A stretch of 64,000 nucleotides of DNA from Adiantum capillus-veneris (GCA_014529385.2 CM043949.1:109453977-109517976), one strand, 5' to 3'; counted from the stretch's first letter, positions 1-12,264 are shown. The notes: generated by a model from the letters alone, not told the origin. Numbers and translations are program-made.

Positions 1-2972
1 TTGTTGATGCACTTTATGTACCTGGGATCAAGAAGAATCTCTTGTCTGTATCCGCACTTGCTAGACTTGGACTTGTAGTCAAATTTGTGGATGACAGATG
101 TACAGTTCATGATCTCAGTTTTGGTGATGAAATTGTTGCATCTGGCCTTTTGTGCCGTGGGATGTATAAGCTCACTTTGTATGACAAATGTGGACAAAAT
201 TTTGCAAATGCTGTGGTAGATTCAAGGGCTATTTTAGATGAAAAACTTTGGCATGTACGTTTTGGTCATCTGAATTTTGCCAGTTTGCTGCGTTTGCAAA
301 GATCTGATATGGTTGCTTCTTTACCGCCTCTTGAAGCACCTATCAAACATGTTTGTGAAGGCTGTATTTTGGTTAAGATGAAGCGTTCTAAGTTTCCAAA
401 GGATGGTTCAGTTCGGGCCACATGCAGGTTGTAGCTTGTGCATTGTGATGTTTGCGGGCCCATGCAAACTCCGTCCTTGGGCAATTACCTGTACTTCGTG
501 ACTTTCATTGATGATTACTCCAGGCATGCATGGGTATTTCCACTTATAGCGAAGTCCGAAGTTTTTATGTGCTTCAAACAATTTCTGGCTATGGCTGAAA
601 ATGTCTCGAAATGTACTATGGGCACCCCTCTGTTCCGATCGACGGGGGGGAGTATATGTCTCATAGATTCAATGCATTTCTGGCTAGTCGTGGGATAAAA
701 CACCGATGTACAGTGCCTTATACACCTCAGCAAAATGGTGTTGCTGAGAGGAAAAACAGGTCACTGACGGAAATGGCACGATGTATGGTCAAAAGTCAAG
801 CTTTGCCGCATTATTTTTGGCTTGAGTCCATCATGTGTGCCACTTATGTACTAAACAGGTGTCCTACGAAAGCTTTGCAGTTTATTACTCCATATGAAGC
901 ATGGCATGATAGAAAGCCTTCTATTGAGCACATGCGTGTTTTTGGCTGTTTGGCATATGCTTCGGTGCCACAAACACAGCGCAGAAAATTGGATGATAAG
1001 GTTGTCAAATGTATTTTTGTTGGTTATAGTGCTGAAAGCAAAGGTTACATGTTGTATCATCTGCAAACAAAACGTATTCTGGCTTCAAGGGATGTAGTGT
1101 TTGTGGAAGATTCTCTTCAGCCCTTACTGTCATGTACTAGAGACAATAATGTAAGCTCAAAGACATTTATGACACTTTGTTGCCTCTTTTAAGTGGTGGA
1201 AATACGAATGTAAGTTCCAGTGAGGCAAATGTACAGCCTATGGGGTTTCTGAAAATGTTACAGATTAGCCTATTACCGATGCAGATGTACAGATGTACTT
1301 GATGAGGAAAGGGCTTAAAATGAGCATGCTAGAGGTATGCCAAAATGGCTGGTGCACACTTTGCGTGACAGTAAATTTGATGCGCCTTTGTCTAGTCGTA
1401 CTCGTTCAATCTCTCTCCATGCATCTTATGCATCAGATTGTTATGCTTTGGCTATGTCTAGCTTACACGATGTTGAGGAACCTCTGTCTTTTGATGAAGC
1501 ACATAATTCAGAAAATTGGATGGCTACCATGCAATCAGAATATGATGCACTTAGAGAAAATGAGACATAGACTTTATGTGATTTGCCTCCTGGCAAAAAG
1601 GCCATTGGTACGAAGTGGGTTTACAAGTTGAAACACAAGCCGGATGGTGAGATTGATTGCCATAAGGATCGACTTGTTGCAAAGGGTTATGCACAACAAA
1701 AAGGCATAGATTATGAAGAGACTTTTACTCCCACTTGTCGTATGACTACTGTGCGTTTTCTATGTGCATTGGCAACTCATTTTGGTTGGGATGTACATCA
1801 ATCAGACATTGTTACTGCTTTCTTGAATGGTGACATATTTGAGGAAGTTTATGTAACGCATCCTCGCGGTTTTGTCATAAAAGGACAAGAGGACAAAGTG
1901 TGCAGATGTAAGAAGGGTTTGTATGGGTTGAAGCAATCTCCTCCTTCTTGGTATGAGAAAGCTGACACTCATTTGGTCAAACGAGGATTTCATAATAGTC
2001 CAACAGAAAGCACATTGTATGTAAAGTGTGAGGGTGATGTACTTCTCATTGTGGTTCTTTATGTCGATGATTTGTTGATCACTGGACCAAATGAGAGACA
2101 TATTGCTGAATTTAAGGCTGATTTGAATGCTACTTTCAGGATGAAAGATTTGGGGTTGTTGCATCATTACTTGGGTATACAGTTTAAGCAGTGTGATGGT
2201 GGTATTGCCTTGTGTCAAAAAAGTTACATAGAGACATTGTTATGTAAGTTTGGACTTGAGGATTGCAAACCTCTTGCCACTCCCATGGAAACAGGTCTAC
2301 ATGATGCTGGCGATCTTGTTGATGTCACTCTTTACCAAACTGCTGTTGGATGCCTCATTTATGTATGCAACACGAGGCTGGATATTCAGTTTGCTGTCTC
2401 ACAGGTCAGCACATTTATGCATAGCCAAGGGTCTAAGCATTGGCAGGCTATCAAGAGGATTTTCTGCTACCTTAGTGGAACTTTACATCTTGGCTTATTT
2501 TATCCCAAGGGGGGATCATTGCCACCAGACTTACATGCTTTTTCGGACTCAGATTGGGCTGGTTGTTTTGACACGCGAGGGTCCACAAGTGGTTTTTGTT
2601 TCATGCTTGGAAGTTCATGTATATCATGGTTGATCAAGAAGCAACCTACTGTGGCCACTTCGAGTTGTGAGGCTAAGTACAAGGAAGTCTTCACACCTAC
2701 GGTTGAATGAGTATGGCTCAGACGCCTTATGGCTGATTTGGGTGTTGGACATGACACTGCCAACACTATCTACACTGACAGTCAGAGAGCATTGGCAGTT
2801 GCGAGGAACCTAGTTTTTCATGCTCACACAAAGCGCATTGAGGTACATTACCACTATATCAGGGAGAGGCTCTTAGTAGGACAACCTTGCAGATCTTTTC
2901 AGAAAGGCATTGTCTCGTGAGAAGCTCGAAACTTTCCCCAAAGCTTTGGACTTACTCCCCTTTGTGGACTAA
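1..2972 (+). pseudogene. Ty1/copia pol remnant (GAG-pre-integrase, INT, RT, RNase H)
   Basis: Polyprotein of an LTR retrotransposon, cut by the left window edge. In order: a GAG-pre-integrase zinc-binding region (LWHVRFGHLNF ... HVCEGCILVK, about 250-370); integrase core with CDVCGP (first Asp, ~447), GGEY (~648) and GVAERKNR (Glu, ~740); reverse transcriptase from ~1571 with GYAQQKGIDYEETF, LYGLKQSPPSWY and the catalytic LYVDDLL (~2058); RNase H with FSDSDWAG, SCEAKYKE and YTDSQRAL. It is dead. TAG at 432-434 replaces a Glu-like position before LVHCDVCGP. A frameshift lies at the seven-G run 644-650. Several stops occur between 1190 and 1330. TAG 1568-1570 stands where Trp is usual (ET*TLCDLPPGKKA). 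TGA lies at 2708-2710. A small deletion at ~2880 removes the segment before the DNLADLF-like C terminus and shifts frame. The original stop is TAA 2970-2972. Family assignment is firm. Confidence 0.93.
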
Positions 2973-3199
2973 TCATGTCCTTAGGGCATGGAACTTCCCT
3001 TTACTCATGTGCCCCAGCTTTGGTTCACCGCATCACTCCAGGGGGAATTTGTTACCATATAACATTTTATATACGCCCATCACTCTAGGGATATCTATCT
3101 TTCCATTGCACACTAAGTAACACACTCTCTATTGTGTCCCTTGAGATTCCTTAGTCTTCTCCAAGTTGTGTGCGTTTGTCTGCAACCCTAATTCCAACA
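2973..3199 (+). repeat. Copia 3' end: polypurine tract and LTR copy 1 (internally deleted)
   Basis: After the pol stop comes a short linker, then a polypurine tract (CCAGGGGGAATT, ~3038-3049). The LTR starts TGTTACCATA at 3050 and ends TTCCAACA at 3199. It is only 150 bp, against 226-227 bp in copies 2 and 3; the part around the GTGTGTGAACACAC motif is missing. No primer-binding site follows it, so it is a 3' LTR. The same non-element sequence (ATATAATGGAGC...) follows all three LTR copies. Confidence 0.85.
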
Positions 3200-3920
3200 A
3201 TATAATGGAGCTTAAAAGTTTCAAGGAAGGAGAGGGCATCCACCTGTAAGTTTCAAGGAAGGAGAGGGCATCAACCTGTAAGTGATTGGTTTATTTTAAG
3301 TTTAATTTGAAATGCCAAAGTGAAAGGTAAGTAGTAAGATTGCAAAAAAATGAAAAGACTTTTGAGTTTTGATAGGTAAAGTAAAAATACTTTGTACTTT
3401 ATCAATATATATATATATATATAATTTATATCTTATACTATATCTATACTACTACTTAAAACAAGTGAAAGAATCACGGTGGATTTCTAAAATAATTAGA
3501 ACGTGATAAAATCATTAGGTTGAGTTTAAGTAGAATCAGTGTTCAAGAAAGGATTGCCTCAGCTTAGCCTTAAGCGAGTTGAAAATGGAGACTACCTGAT
3601 TGCAAACCATTGGTAAAGGGAAGAAAAAATGTGAAATATGTGAGAAAATATATCAAAGATCCTGCAAATTTTAAATTTATGCTAGTATTTGCTTCTTTGT
3701 GGGAAGGAAACTCATTTGACAACCGCTTAATAAAAGAGACTTTCCTAAATATTGACTAGAATTAAGTTATAGAATGTAAGAAAAGTCAAGCTATGCAAGG
3801 GCTATGAAATGAAATGTGAAATTAAAAACTCATTAATATATATGTGTGTGTGTGTATCCATAAAATTTACTAGAGTTATGCAAGTGAAGCTTCACTTTAA
3901 CATTCTAAAACGATAGAGTG
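3200..3920. repeat. Flanking-DNA repeat, copy A
   Basis: Non-coding AT-rich sequence downstream of LTR copy 1, repeated as copies B (4166-5007) and C (5406-6250). It begins ATATAATGGAGCTTAAAAG. A private 32-bp tandem duplication (3218-3249 and 3250-3281, unit starting GTTTCAAGGAAGGAGAGGGC) is absent from B and C. Copy A is the most diverged. It stops at GATAGAGTGCA, where it fuses to CATCACTCCAGG of the next element end; TGCA is shared microhomology. Confidence 0.85.
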
Positions 3921-3923
3921 CAT

Positions 3924-4165
3924 CACTCCAGGGGGGATTTGCTACCGTATACATGTGGTAGTGATGTGTGTGAACACACTAGGAACGCCGGGGCATTTTT
4001 CCCTCTTTAGGAGGTTTTTTCTCCCGTGCATTGTATATACGCCCATCACTTTAGGGCTATCTATCTTTCCATTGCACACTAAGTAACACACTCTCTATTG
4101 TGTGCCTTGAGCTTCCTTCGTCTTCTCCAAGCTGTGTGCGTTTCTCTGCAACCCTAATTCCAACA
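3924..4165 (+). repeat. Copia polypurine tract and LTR copy 2
   Basis: PPT-like CCAGGGGGGATT followed by an LTR from TGCTACCGTATAC (3940) to TTCCAACA (4165), 226 bp. It contains TGTGTGTGAACACACTA and a CCTCTTTAGGAGGTTTTTTC stretch. No pol sequence precedes the PPT here. The left junction is directly to flank copy A. Confidence 0.85.
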
Positions 4166-5007
4166 ATATAATGGAGCTTAAAAGTTTCAAGGAAGGAGAG
4201 GGCATCCACCTGTAAGTGATTGGTTTATTTTAAGTTTAATTTGAAATGCAAAAGTGAAAGGTAAGTAGTAAGATTGCAAAAAAATGGAAAGACTTTTGAG
4301 TTTTGATAGGTAAAGTAAAAAAACTTTGTACTTTATCAACATATATATATATTATTTATATTTTATACTATATCTATACTACTACTTAAAACAAGTGAAA
4401 GAATCACGGTGTCTTTCTAAAATAATTAGAATGTGATAAAATCATTAGGTTGAGTTTAAGTAGAATCAGTGTTCAAGAAAAGATTGCCTCAGCTTAGACA
4501 TGAGCCGGTTGAAAATGGAGACTACCTGGTTGCAAACCATTGGTGAAGGGAAGAAAAACTGTGAAATATGTGAGAAAATAGTTCAAAGATCCTACAAATT
4601 TTAGATTTATGCTAGTATTTGCTTCTTTGTGGGAAGGAAACTCAATTGATGACCGCTATATAAAAGAGACATTCCTAAATATTGACTAGAATTAAGTTAT
4701 AGAATGTAAAAAAAGTCAAGCTATGTAAGGCTATGAAATGAAATGTGAAATTAAAAAAGCTCATTAATATATATGTGTGTGTATCCATAAACTTTACTAG
4801 AATTATACAAGTGAAGTTTCACTTTAACATTCTAAAACGATAGAATGCAAAAAAAAGTAAAGACATCTCAGGATATGAAATGAGAGTGAAATAAACATTT
4901 AAAGTAAGTCTCCATCATGCACTGAAAACAATGAAAGACTCCATAACCCAACACAAGACGAAGGTTTCTTTTAGAAAGAAAAAACTTAAGTCAAAACTGA
5001 AACAATA
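4166..5007. repeat. Flanking-DNA repeat, copy B
   Basis: Nearly identical to copy C by eye (the same ATATATATATATTATTT variant and the same GGAAAGAC variant), and clearly different from copy A. It extends about 120 bp further than copy A and ends at AAACTGAAACAATA, where it fuses to CAGGACAACC, the codons for the pol C terminus. No gene is seen in it. Confidence 0.85.
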
Positions 5008-5103
5008 CAGGACAACCTTGCAGATCTTTTCACAAAGGCATTGTCTCGTGAGAAGCTTAAAGCTTTCCCCAAAGCTTTGGGCTTACTCCCCTTTGTGGAC
5101 TAA
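5008..5103 (+). pseudogene. Duplicated copia pol C-terminal fragment
   Basis: An open fragment encoding QDNLADLFTKALSREKL and then ALGLLPFVD before TAA at 5101-5103. It is the last ~30 codons of a copia RNase H region, a second copy of the end seen at 2880-2972 but without that copy's deletion junction. It shows that the duplicated unit included the pol tail. Confidence 0.85.
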
Positions 5104-5166
5104 TCATGTCCTTAGGGCATGTAACTTCCCTTTACTTATGTGCCAGCTCTCGTTCACTGCATCACT

Positions 5167-5405
5167 CCAGGGGGGATTTGTTACCGTATACATGTGGTAG
5201 TGATGTGTGTGAACACACTAGGACCGCCGGGGCATTTTTCCCCTCTTTAGGAGGTTTTTCCTCCGGTGCATTGTATATACACCCATCACTCTAGGGCTAT
5301 CTATCTTTCCATTTCACACTAAGTAACACACTCTCTATTGTGTGCCTTGAGCTTCCTTCGTCTTCTCCAAGCTGTGTGTGTTTCTCTGCAACCCTAATTC
5401 CAACA
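5167..5405 (+). repeat. Copia polypurine tract and LTR copy 3 (fullest)
   Basis: PPT CCAGGGGGGATT, then an LTR from TGTTACCGTATAC (5179) to TTCCAACA (5405), 227 bp with TG...CA termini. Because the pol tail lies just upstream and no primer-binding site lies downstream, this is a 3' LTR, not a second end of the element at 1-3199. Confidence 0.87.
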
Positions 5406-6250
5406 ATATAATGGAGCTTAAAAGTTTCAAGGAAGGAGAGGGCATCCACCTGTAAGTGATTGGTTTATTTTAAGTTTAATTTGAAATGCAAAAGTGAAAG
5501 GTAAGTAGTAAGATTGTAAAAAAATGGAAAGACTTTTGAGTTTTGATAGGTAAAGTAAAAAAACTTTGTACTTTATCAACATATATATATATTATTTATA
5601 TTTTATACTATATCTATACTACTACTTAAAACAAGTGAAAGAATCACGGTGTCTTTCTAAAATAATTAGAATGTGATAAAATCATTAGGTTGAGTTTAAG
5701 TAGAATCAGTGTTCAAGAAAAGATTTCCTCAGCTTAGACATGAGCCGGTTGAAAATGGAGACTACCTGGTTGCAAACCATTGGTGAAGGGAAGAAAAACT
5801 GTGAAATATGTGAGAAAATAGTTCAAAGATCCTACAAATTTTAGATTTATGCTAGTATTTGCTTCTTTGTGGGAAGGAAACTCAATTGATGACTGCTATA
5901 TAAAAGAGACATTCCTAAATATTGACTAGAATTAAGTTATAGAATGTAAGAGAAGTCAAGCTATGTAAAGCTATGAAATGAAATGTGAAATTAAAAAAGA
6001 TGATGAATATATATGTTTGTGTATCCATAAAATTTACTAGAATTATGCAAGTGAAGTTTCACTTTAACATTATAAAACGATAGAATGCAAAAAAAGTAAA
6101 GACATGTCAAGATATGAAATGAAAGTGGAATAAACATTTAAAGTAAGTCTCTATCGTGCACACAGCAAACAATGAAAGACTCCATATCCCACCACAAGAC
6201 TAAGGTTTCTTTTAGAAAGCAAAAACTTAAGTCAAAACTTAAACAATAAA
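5406..6250. repeat. Flanking-DNA repeat, copy C
   Basis: Third copy of the flank. It runs on into unique sequence after AAACTTAAACAATAAAG (~6250), so this copy probably keeps the original right junction. Non-coding. Confidence 0.82.
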
Positions 6251-6368
6251 GTTCTAAATTACACCTACATGTGTTACTTCTTTATTTTGCTTAAAAAATC
6301 CTCAAGCAAAGAGCATTGTCACACAACATCACGTTGAGGTTGGACGAGAAAAATGAAAGTCCATGACG

Positions 6369-6371
<3 letters not shown>

Positions 6372-6417
<46 letters not shown>
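6372..6417. repeat. (GA)n microsatellite
   Basis: About 23 uninterrupted GA units. Confidence 0.98.
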
Positions 6418-6421
<4 letters not shown>

Positions 6422-6525
6422 TGCCATCTATATATTAAGCATCCCACCTCACATATCATGAACCAATGAACAATACAAGCTCCTGGATGTGCAGGTAGCA
6501 CACTCACATGTAGTCCTATAGAATT

Positions 6526-6526
6526 T

Positions 6527-6583
<57 letters not shown>
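6526..6583. repeat. Compound (GT)n(GA)n microsatellite
   Basis: About 12 GT units running directly into about 16 GA units. The same compound order recurs at 7632-7693. Confidence 0.98.
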
Positions 6584-6584
<1 letters not shown>

Positions 6585-6814
6585 AAGAACTCCTTGTATT
6601 AATTCTTGCAAGAAGAAAATGGCAATTTTTAATGTCAATAGATGGCTAGAGGAGAGAGAAAGAAAAAAAGAAGAAGAAGCTACAATAGTGATAGATGATC
6701 CATGCAGGCTATAATCAAGGCAAAACTTCATACGGTCTCCCAAGTTATTTTCTCCAAGGTTGCCCATTTCATCGTCACCAACTTTAAAAGTTGCCCTTTA
6801 GCTCCTTGTTGGAG

Positions 6815-6818
<4 letters not shown>

Positions 6819-6895
<77 letters not shown>
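6819..6895. repeat. (CT)n followed by a 39-base C tract
   Basis: About 18 CT units joined to an uninterrupted C run (6857-6895). The G-rich strand could form quadruplex DNA. The run length is likely uncertain in sequencing. Confidence 0.97.
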
Positions 6896-7633
6896 ATCCA
6901 TAAATGTCATTCATACTTGTTTTTCCAGCTAGAAAAGTAAGATTGACTCAAGTAAGGAAGGAGGAGTAGTTGGTGGTGCAGGGGAGTCAATCTTTACAGG
7001 GTTGTGTTTTGAGGAGATCGCTCTGTTGATGGGGTGTGTTCCATGGAAAATATGATGCATGTGTGCCTGACGACCACCAATTGAGTTGCTTGCTACTTTC
7101 ACAAGCATGAGAAACCAATAGCCCAAGTTCTTCTATCTTTCAATGCCATGCAAAGTTATGCCCGGGAATTTTTCGTGTAGTGGGCTTATGAGGAATAGAA
7201 AGGGGAAGAAGGGCGGATAAAGAAGAATCCCTACCTGATAGTCAATGAGAGGGAGAAAATTATGAACCAAGTGATTTGTATGGAAAAGAATACATATTCA
7301 TGCATCGATGGCTTACAACACTCATCTCTAAGACCCTCACTTCATGGCAAATTCTTCACCTATGACATGCATTCTGGAATGTGGGAATCAACTAAGTGAG
7401 ACTTCCAAGAGATGGAGTAATAGATGAAGACATGGTTGGAGATGAGAACCAAATAGGTGAGGAGAAAGGATGGTAAAGCAATGGAGCACAAGATGAAGAT
7501 GGAGCTTTATGTTGCAACTTTTGGTTTAGAAGCCAATTGTGAAGTTTTTTTAAGTGAACATTGTTTGCTTCCGTTTTTCTACCTTATGATGAACACTTGG
7601 TGTTGACAAAGAGAGGAACAAGAAGAAACAAGT

Positions 7634-7697
<64 letters not shown>

Positions 7698-8282
7698 GTG
7701 TGGGCATCTAAGTATTAATGGGGTATGCTCACACTCGGGGGGTGCACTATGTGATCATGTTAATGTATAACGTGAGTTTGATAAGAGGGGTTTTAAAATG
7801 CAAAAAATGTAAGCAATTTGACAGAAATACATTAAAATAAAAGGTTTTTATATTCAATTTTGAAAAGTATACCTAAAATAAGAGGTCATTTTATTCATTC
7901 AAACATGTTAGTAGAGAGGTTTTTTTAATACTCCACGAACGCACATTATATAGTGGGGTACTGAATGGTGAACCCTTCGAGTGTTCACATTTCAAAACTA
8001 AGCGCTCACTTAATATTGCTTTCAAAGATGGTCATAAACTCCCTCTCTCTTTTACTCCTTTAATTGAAATCTTGCAAATTTTTTTTCATGGTTTGCAAGT
8101 GATATCACAAAGCTCATCATCAAGGGATGTACAAGATGGGGTGACAAAAGTTATAAAAAAATAAAAAAGTTTCAGCTTGCAAGTTAGGATAATTGTTCTG
8201 TCAAAAGAGAAAAAGCATTTTTAAGGCTTTGATTTCTATTGAAGTTCAACATAAATTCAAGGTGCAAGTAGAACAACTTAAT
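6896..8282. other. Intergenic interval, no gene recognised
   Basis: I see no coding signal beyond short random frames. It contains one compound microsatellite (7632-7693, (GT)n then (GA)n). Otherwise it is AT-rich unique-looking sequence. Confidence 0.7.
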
Positions 8283-8790
8283 TTCTTGGGCTATATTGAC
8301 AAATGAGATCATAAGTTCAAGAAAAAGCATTTTTAAAAAAGCACTTTTTAAGGCTTTGATTTCTATTGAAGTTCAACGTAAATTCAAGGTGCAAGTAGAA
8401 CAACTTCATTTCTTGGGCTATATTGGCAAATGAGATTAGTTAACATAAGTTCTAACCGGTGAAATAAAGGTGCACGTAGAAAAACTTTGTTTCTTGGGCT
8501 ATATTGGCAAACGAGATTAGTTAACATAAGTTCTAACTGTGAAATAAAGGTGCACGTAGAAAAAATTTTGTTTCTTGGGCTATATTGGCAAATGAGCTTA
8601 GTTTAGATAACCTCTAACAAGAAAAATAATGAGCTATATTAACAACTTTCTTTTTTGGGCTATATTGGCAAATGAGCTTAGCTTACATAAGTTCTAATTG
8701 GCAAAATAAATGTGCAAGTAGAATAGCTTTGTTTCCTGGGCAATATTTGCAAATGAGCTTAAGTTCTAACTGATGATGTCCATTTGCTTT
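8283..8790. repeat. Tandem repeat with ~80-bp period
   Basis: The core TTTCTTGGGCTATATTGGCA starts near 8283, 8408, 8491, 8571, 8651 and 8731. Spacing is 125, then about 80 bp. Each core is followed by AAATGAG, a TAACATAAGTTCTAAC-like segment and GTGCAAGTAGAA. Copies have diverged; the 5'-most interval carries a further direct repeat (GGCTTTGATTTCTATTGAAG at ~8226 and ~8352). Non-coding. Confidence 0.88.
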
Positions 8791-9336
8791 CTATTTTAAA
8801 CATCATGAAAGAGAGATTATCCACAAGATGAAATGTACAAGAAATGGTCATGATGGAGATGCAATGAGATGTTCCATTGGACTCAACTCATGCAACTCAT
8901 GCAAAGAAGGATCAAAATCTAATCTACTTCTCTATTGAGCTTGAAAAAATTAATGCAATCTTTAGATAACCCCGCACTGGTTGGTCCTAGCTCTCCCTCT
9001 CAATCATGTATGGTGAAATATCCTCACCAACTTGCATCCTCCTCTGAATGTTGTTGCCCACCAATAGCCCTTCCACTCATCACCATATTGGGGCTACATG
9101 CAATTGTGTGAGCCCTAGCAAGAATCCAGAACCATTCTTGGCCATTGGTTTTGAAAAACAAATATGCGGTGTGACAAATTATGAGAGGGTAGGGGTTGAC
9201 AACTAGAGGCTACAACTGTAGCTGCACTTGCCGCATCGGTCACATATGAGAGGGAGGGGGTTGATGACCTGAGGTTAGCCCGCTACATTTTTTGTAGATT
9301 GAGGTATCTCTCGCATCCCATAGCTCCACTTTTTTG

Positions 9337-9370
<34 letters not shown>

Positions 9371-10175
9371 CACTCAACTAACCTACTGAAGTTCGCTCAC
9401 ATTGTATGTTGAGCTGATCAATAACTTGTGATGCCTGAAGACTATCGATATGGCGACTGAGAGTTTATTGATTAGATGAGAGAGAAAGGTTTTTCCAGAG
9501 TAGTGCAAGCTCACAATGTGAGGAAAGCAAGCTTGAATGTGATCAGAAGACAATGATGCTTAAACTCTTGAACGGGCAAGGTGCATACTGTGCATACATG
9601 AAGGGACTCTTCCCCAAATCCCCAATGCCGCATCTCACATTAAAGGGAGTGGAAGCTAAGCCAAATTGCTGCTACGTTACAAATTGTAGATGAGGGAATG
9701 GGCTCAAGTTTGTAAGTGTACAAATGGTTTTCTCTCTCAAAGAAGAGCATGCTTTTGTAATTAAGGTATGTCATATATGGGGCGTGTGATGCAAAAAGTG
9801 TGAGCCTCTTGATTTTCCCCATTCTGTAATACATTAGCATCGTGGGAAAGCCTCAATCACTATAGGGTCTAGTGATGCATAATGAAGCAAGTGTGTTTCA
9901 TCCCATATTCCAAACCGTGTAGGCATAGCTTGCATCCATCATGAGCTCAATATTTTGCTTCTAAGAGTATTTGGACTTTGTTACTTCCCTTCCATGTAAT
10001 TTTAGAAACTCTATGTGGCAAGCTTTGATGTATCTTTACCATGTACTCCACAAGTCTCTCCATATCCATTACCTCAATGAGAAGTGACCCCAACTCAAAT
10101 AAAAGGAGTATGTAAGGTGTTTGCATGTGGCGACTCTTGAACTCAAACCTTAATATGTGTGTAAGAGAGAGTAGT
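8791..10175. other. Intergenic interval, no gene recognised
   Basis: Only short unrelated frames. It includes a (CT)n array at 9339-9366. Nothing else is supportable. Confidence 0.7.
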
Positions 10176-10202
10176 GGGGGGGGGGGGGGGGGGGGGGGGG
10201 GG
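10176..10202. repeat. 27-base G homopolymer
   Basis: Uninterrupted G run followed by GGTGGTGGTGGGG. It creates a spurious poly-Gly reading frame. Confidence 0.97.
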
Positions 10203-11474
10203 TGGTGGTGGGGTGGATGCTACAAAAGCTTTGGCAAAAGGGTTTCCATATAGTGAAAATAATTGCATCCAATGGTCCATAGCACCTTTCTTAGTAGGCC
10301 ATCCATCCTTATTTCAATGGTTTATAGGATCTTCTCCTTTGCAATTTTGGTCCTTGTATCATTAGTCAAATGGAGAAACTTATTGATGCATAGGGGAAAG
10401 ATCATATATATAGTCATGCGTCACCATAATGAGAGGATGAAGAAAACATATTTAAAACTTCTCCACTTTGGAGAGGAGGATCATGTCACAACTCACAAAA
10501 GTAGAGGCCATGCTTTTATAATTAGTCATGGCAACACGCGGGTCACATACTAGTTGCCTATCAAAATTTAGAGAGTCTATATGTTTTTAGCATGGCCCAT
10601 AATTTAAATCTTAAAAGTCAAAAGGACAAAATACCCTAGAACTGGTAAAAGGCTCGCTGATTGAGCAATCTCTCTCCCCATTTGGGGTGCCAATGTCTAG
10701 GTTGGATTTTGTTAGACATTTTACCCATTTCAATGCATTTTTGCCGTCTTATACAGGTGAAAAAAGTAAGCTACCCTTTACAAAATACACTATAATGCCA
10801 AGAAATTTGAAGGGCAAGGGTGGCCCTAATGAGAAAAAGTCCCTATGAGATTGACCATAAAATCTCAATCTCTCTCTCTCTCTCTCTCTCTCTCATACAC
10901 ACACACATTCCTTGCTTCATCAACATCAAGCTCACCCCTATCTGCAATTATCTTTCCAACACATCCATATATGCAAATTACATCTCTTCCAAGAGAAACT
11001 TGCACACTGCTTTTGTAGTTTTAGTTGTTAATGCCCTTGCTTCACCTTGATTAGACAAGTCCTCTAGTGCAAGCGCCAAATATCTCATTTTCCAAATTCT
11101 CAAAGGCATTGTGACCAAATCCACCACCCACTTGTAATGCACGGCCAAGGGATAAGTATGATGTAATCCATCTTGATGATGTACAAATGAAGCCAAGTCA
11201 AATCTCCACTACACATCGAGAAAATCGCAAGGAAAACGTGTTTTGGCTTTTGAATACAAAATGAAGACAAATCCATGGTACATATATTAAGAAAATGGGA
11301 GAGAAAATCACTCACATGAATTTTGGGTTTCCAATACAAAATGAAGCCAAACCCTAGCTACATATCAAGAAAATCGGAGAGAAAAGCCCTCACACACATT
11401 CTAGCTTTCCAATACAAAATAAAACCAAATCCCAGCTACATATTCAATCTATAATTGGAGCTTTGCAAGTATGC
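10203..11474. other. Intergenic interval, no gene recognised
   Basis: Contains (CT)n(AC)n at 10869-10907. Between ~11190 and 11450 there are diffuse direct repeats of the type CCAATACAAAATGAAGCCAAACCC...CTACATAT..AGAAAATCG, about 75-90 bp apart (three or four degenerate copies). No coding sequence is recognised. Confidence 0.65.
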
Positions 11475-12025
11475 TCATTGTGACCAAGACACCTCAACGT
11501 GAGTATGTGAAAATACGCTTTTCCTTGAAGCTATCCTCAACTCTAATACAAAGCTTTTAGGATGCCCATGTGGCCTACATGTTGCGAGTGGTTTCAATTG
11601 ATCCCTAGCATCATCTTTTGCATTCACAATTGGATTTATGACACCGCAATAAGTGTCACAATTGGACTGCAAAGTATATTTCTTATGTACATACGATTGA
11701 ACACTCTCTCTCTTGAAGAGAATAGTTGCTACAACATGAGCACATGGAATTTCAAATGTTTGCCACTTGTTACAGGAGAATGACCTTGTACGTACATCAA
11801 CCACACATGTTCTTGTACTTGTAAAGATCTCAAAAACCATGACCTTGTACGTACATCAACCACACATATTCTTGTACTTGTAAAGATCTCAAAAAACATA
11901 TCACTAGAGAGCAAGATTCGGTATTGCCGAGCACTATTTCCCACCTTGCGCAAATTCTTCTCTACACATGCCTTTGTACCCCTCCATTTCATGTTGGAAA
12001 GGGGGAAGGAGAACACACCCATCAC
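11475..12025 (-). pseudogene. Mutator-like (MULE) transposase C-terminal remnant with SWIM-type finger
   Basis: Read on the - strand, the segment contains VVDVRTRSFSCNKWQTFEIP, then CAHVVA and a tail with YTLQSNCDTYCGVINPI. This is the SWIM zinc-finger and C-terminal pattern of MuDR-type transposases (CxC...PCxHxxA, then a Y...Y...I.PI tail). The first Cys of the CxC pair appears as Phe, so the finger is probably broken. A 59-bp tandem duplication (11781-11839 and 11840-11898), not a multiple of three, shifts the frame. The DDE catalytic core and terminal inverted repeats are not recognised nearby. Only the family-level call is supported. Confidence 0.72.
11781..11898. repeat. 59-bp tandem duplication inside the MULE remnant
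   Basis: Two adjacent copies beginning TGACCTTGTACGTACATCAA differ at two or three positions by eye. It repeats the codons just before the SWIM finger and breaks the frame. Confidence 0.9.
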
Positions 12026-12224
12026 ACCAAAAAATTGCCTCTATGTAGCCCAGGGTTTCCACAACAAGAAATCACTCTCAAAACACCACAATTCTACAAG
12101 AAATCCATTGTTTTCACACAACCCAACGCACACACTCATTGCTACTCCACCAACAAACCCACTCACTCCGCACTGCTCAATTCACTGCCTTCAACACACA
12201 CATCACTTGTGTGTGTATGTGTGT

Positions 12225-12264
<40 letters not shown>

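Noticed and set aside
1802-2218. Antisense frames across the copia and gypsy pol regions
   Set aside because: They are shadows of the RT coding strand with no independent motif.
3050-5405. LTR copies 1 and 3 as the two LTRs of one intact element
   Set aside because: No primer-binding site follows either LTR, all three LTRs share the same right flank, and the DNA between is that flank, so this is tandem duplication.
6741-6900. Long frames encoding poly (Ser-Leu), (Arg-Glu), (Cys-Val), (Thr-His), Gly or Pro runs
   Set aside because: These and similar frames at 10.2, 12.2, 22.8, 26.2, 31.3-31.8 and 61.7 kb are translations of dinucleotide or homopolymer repeats, not genes.
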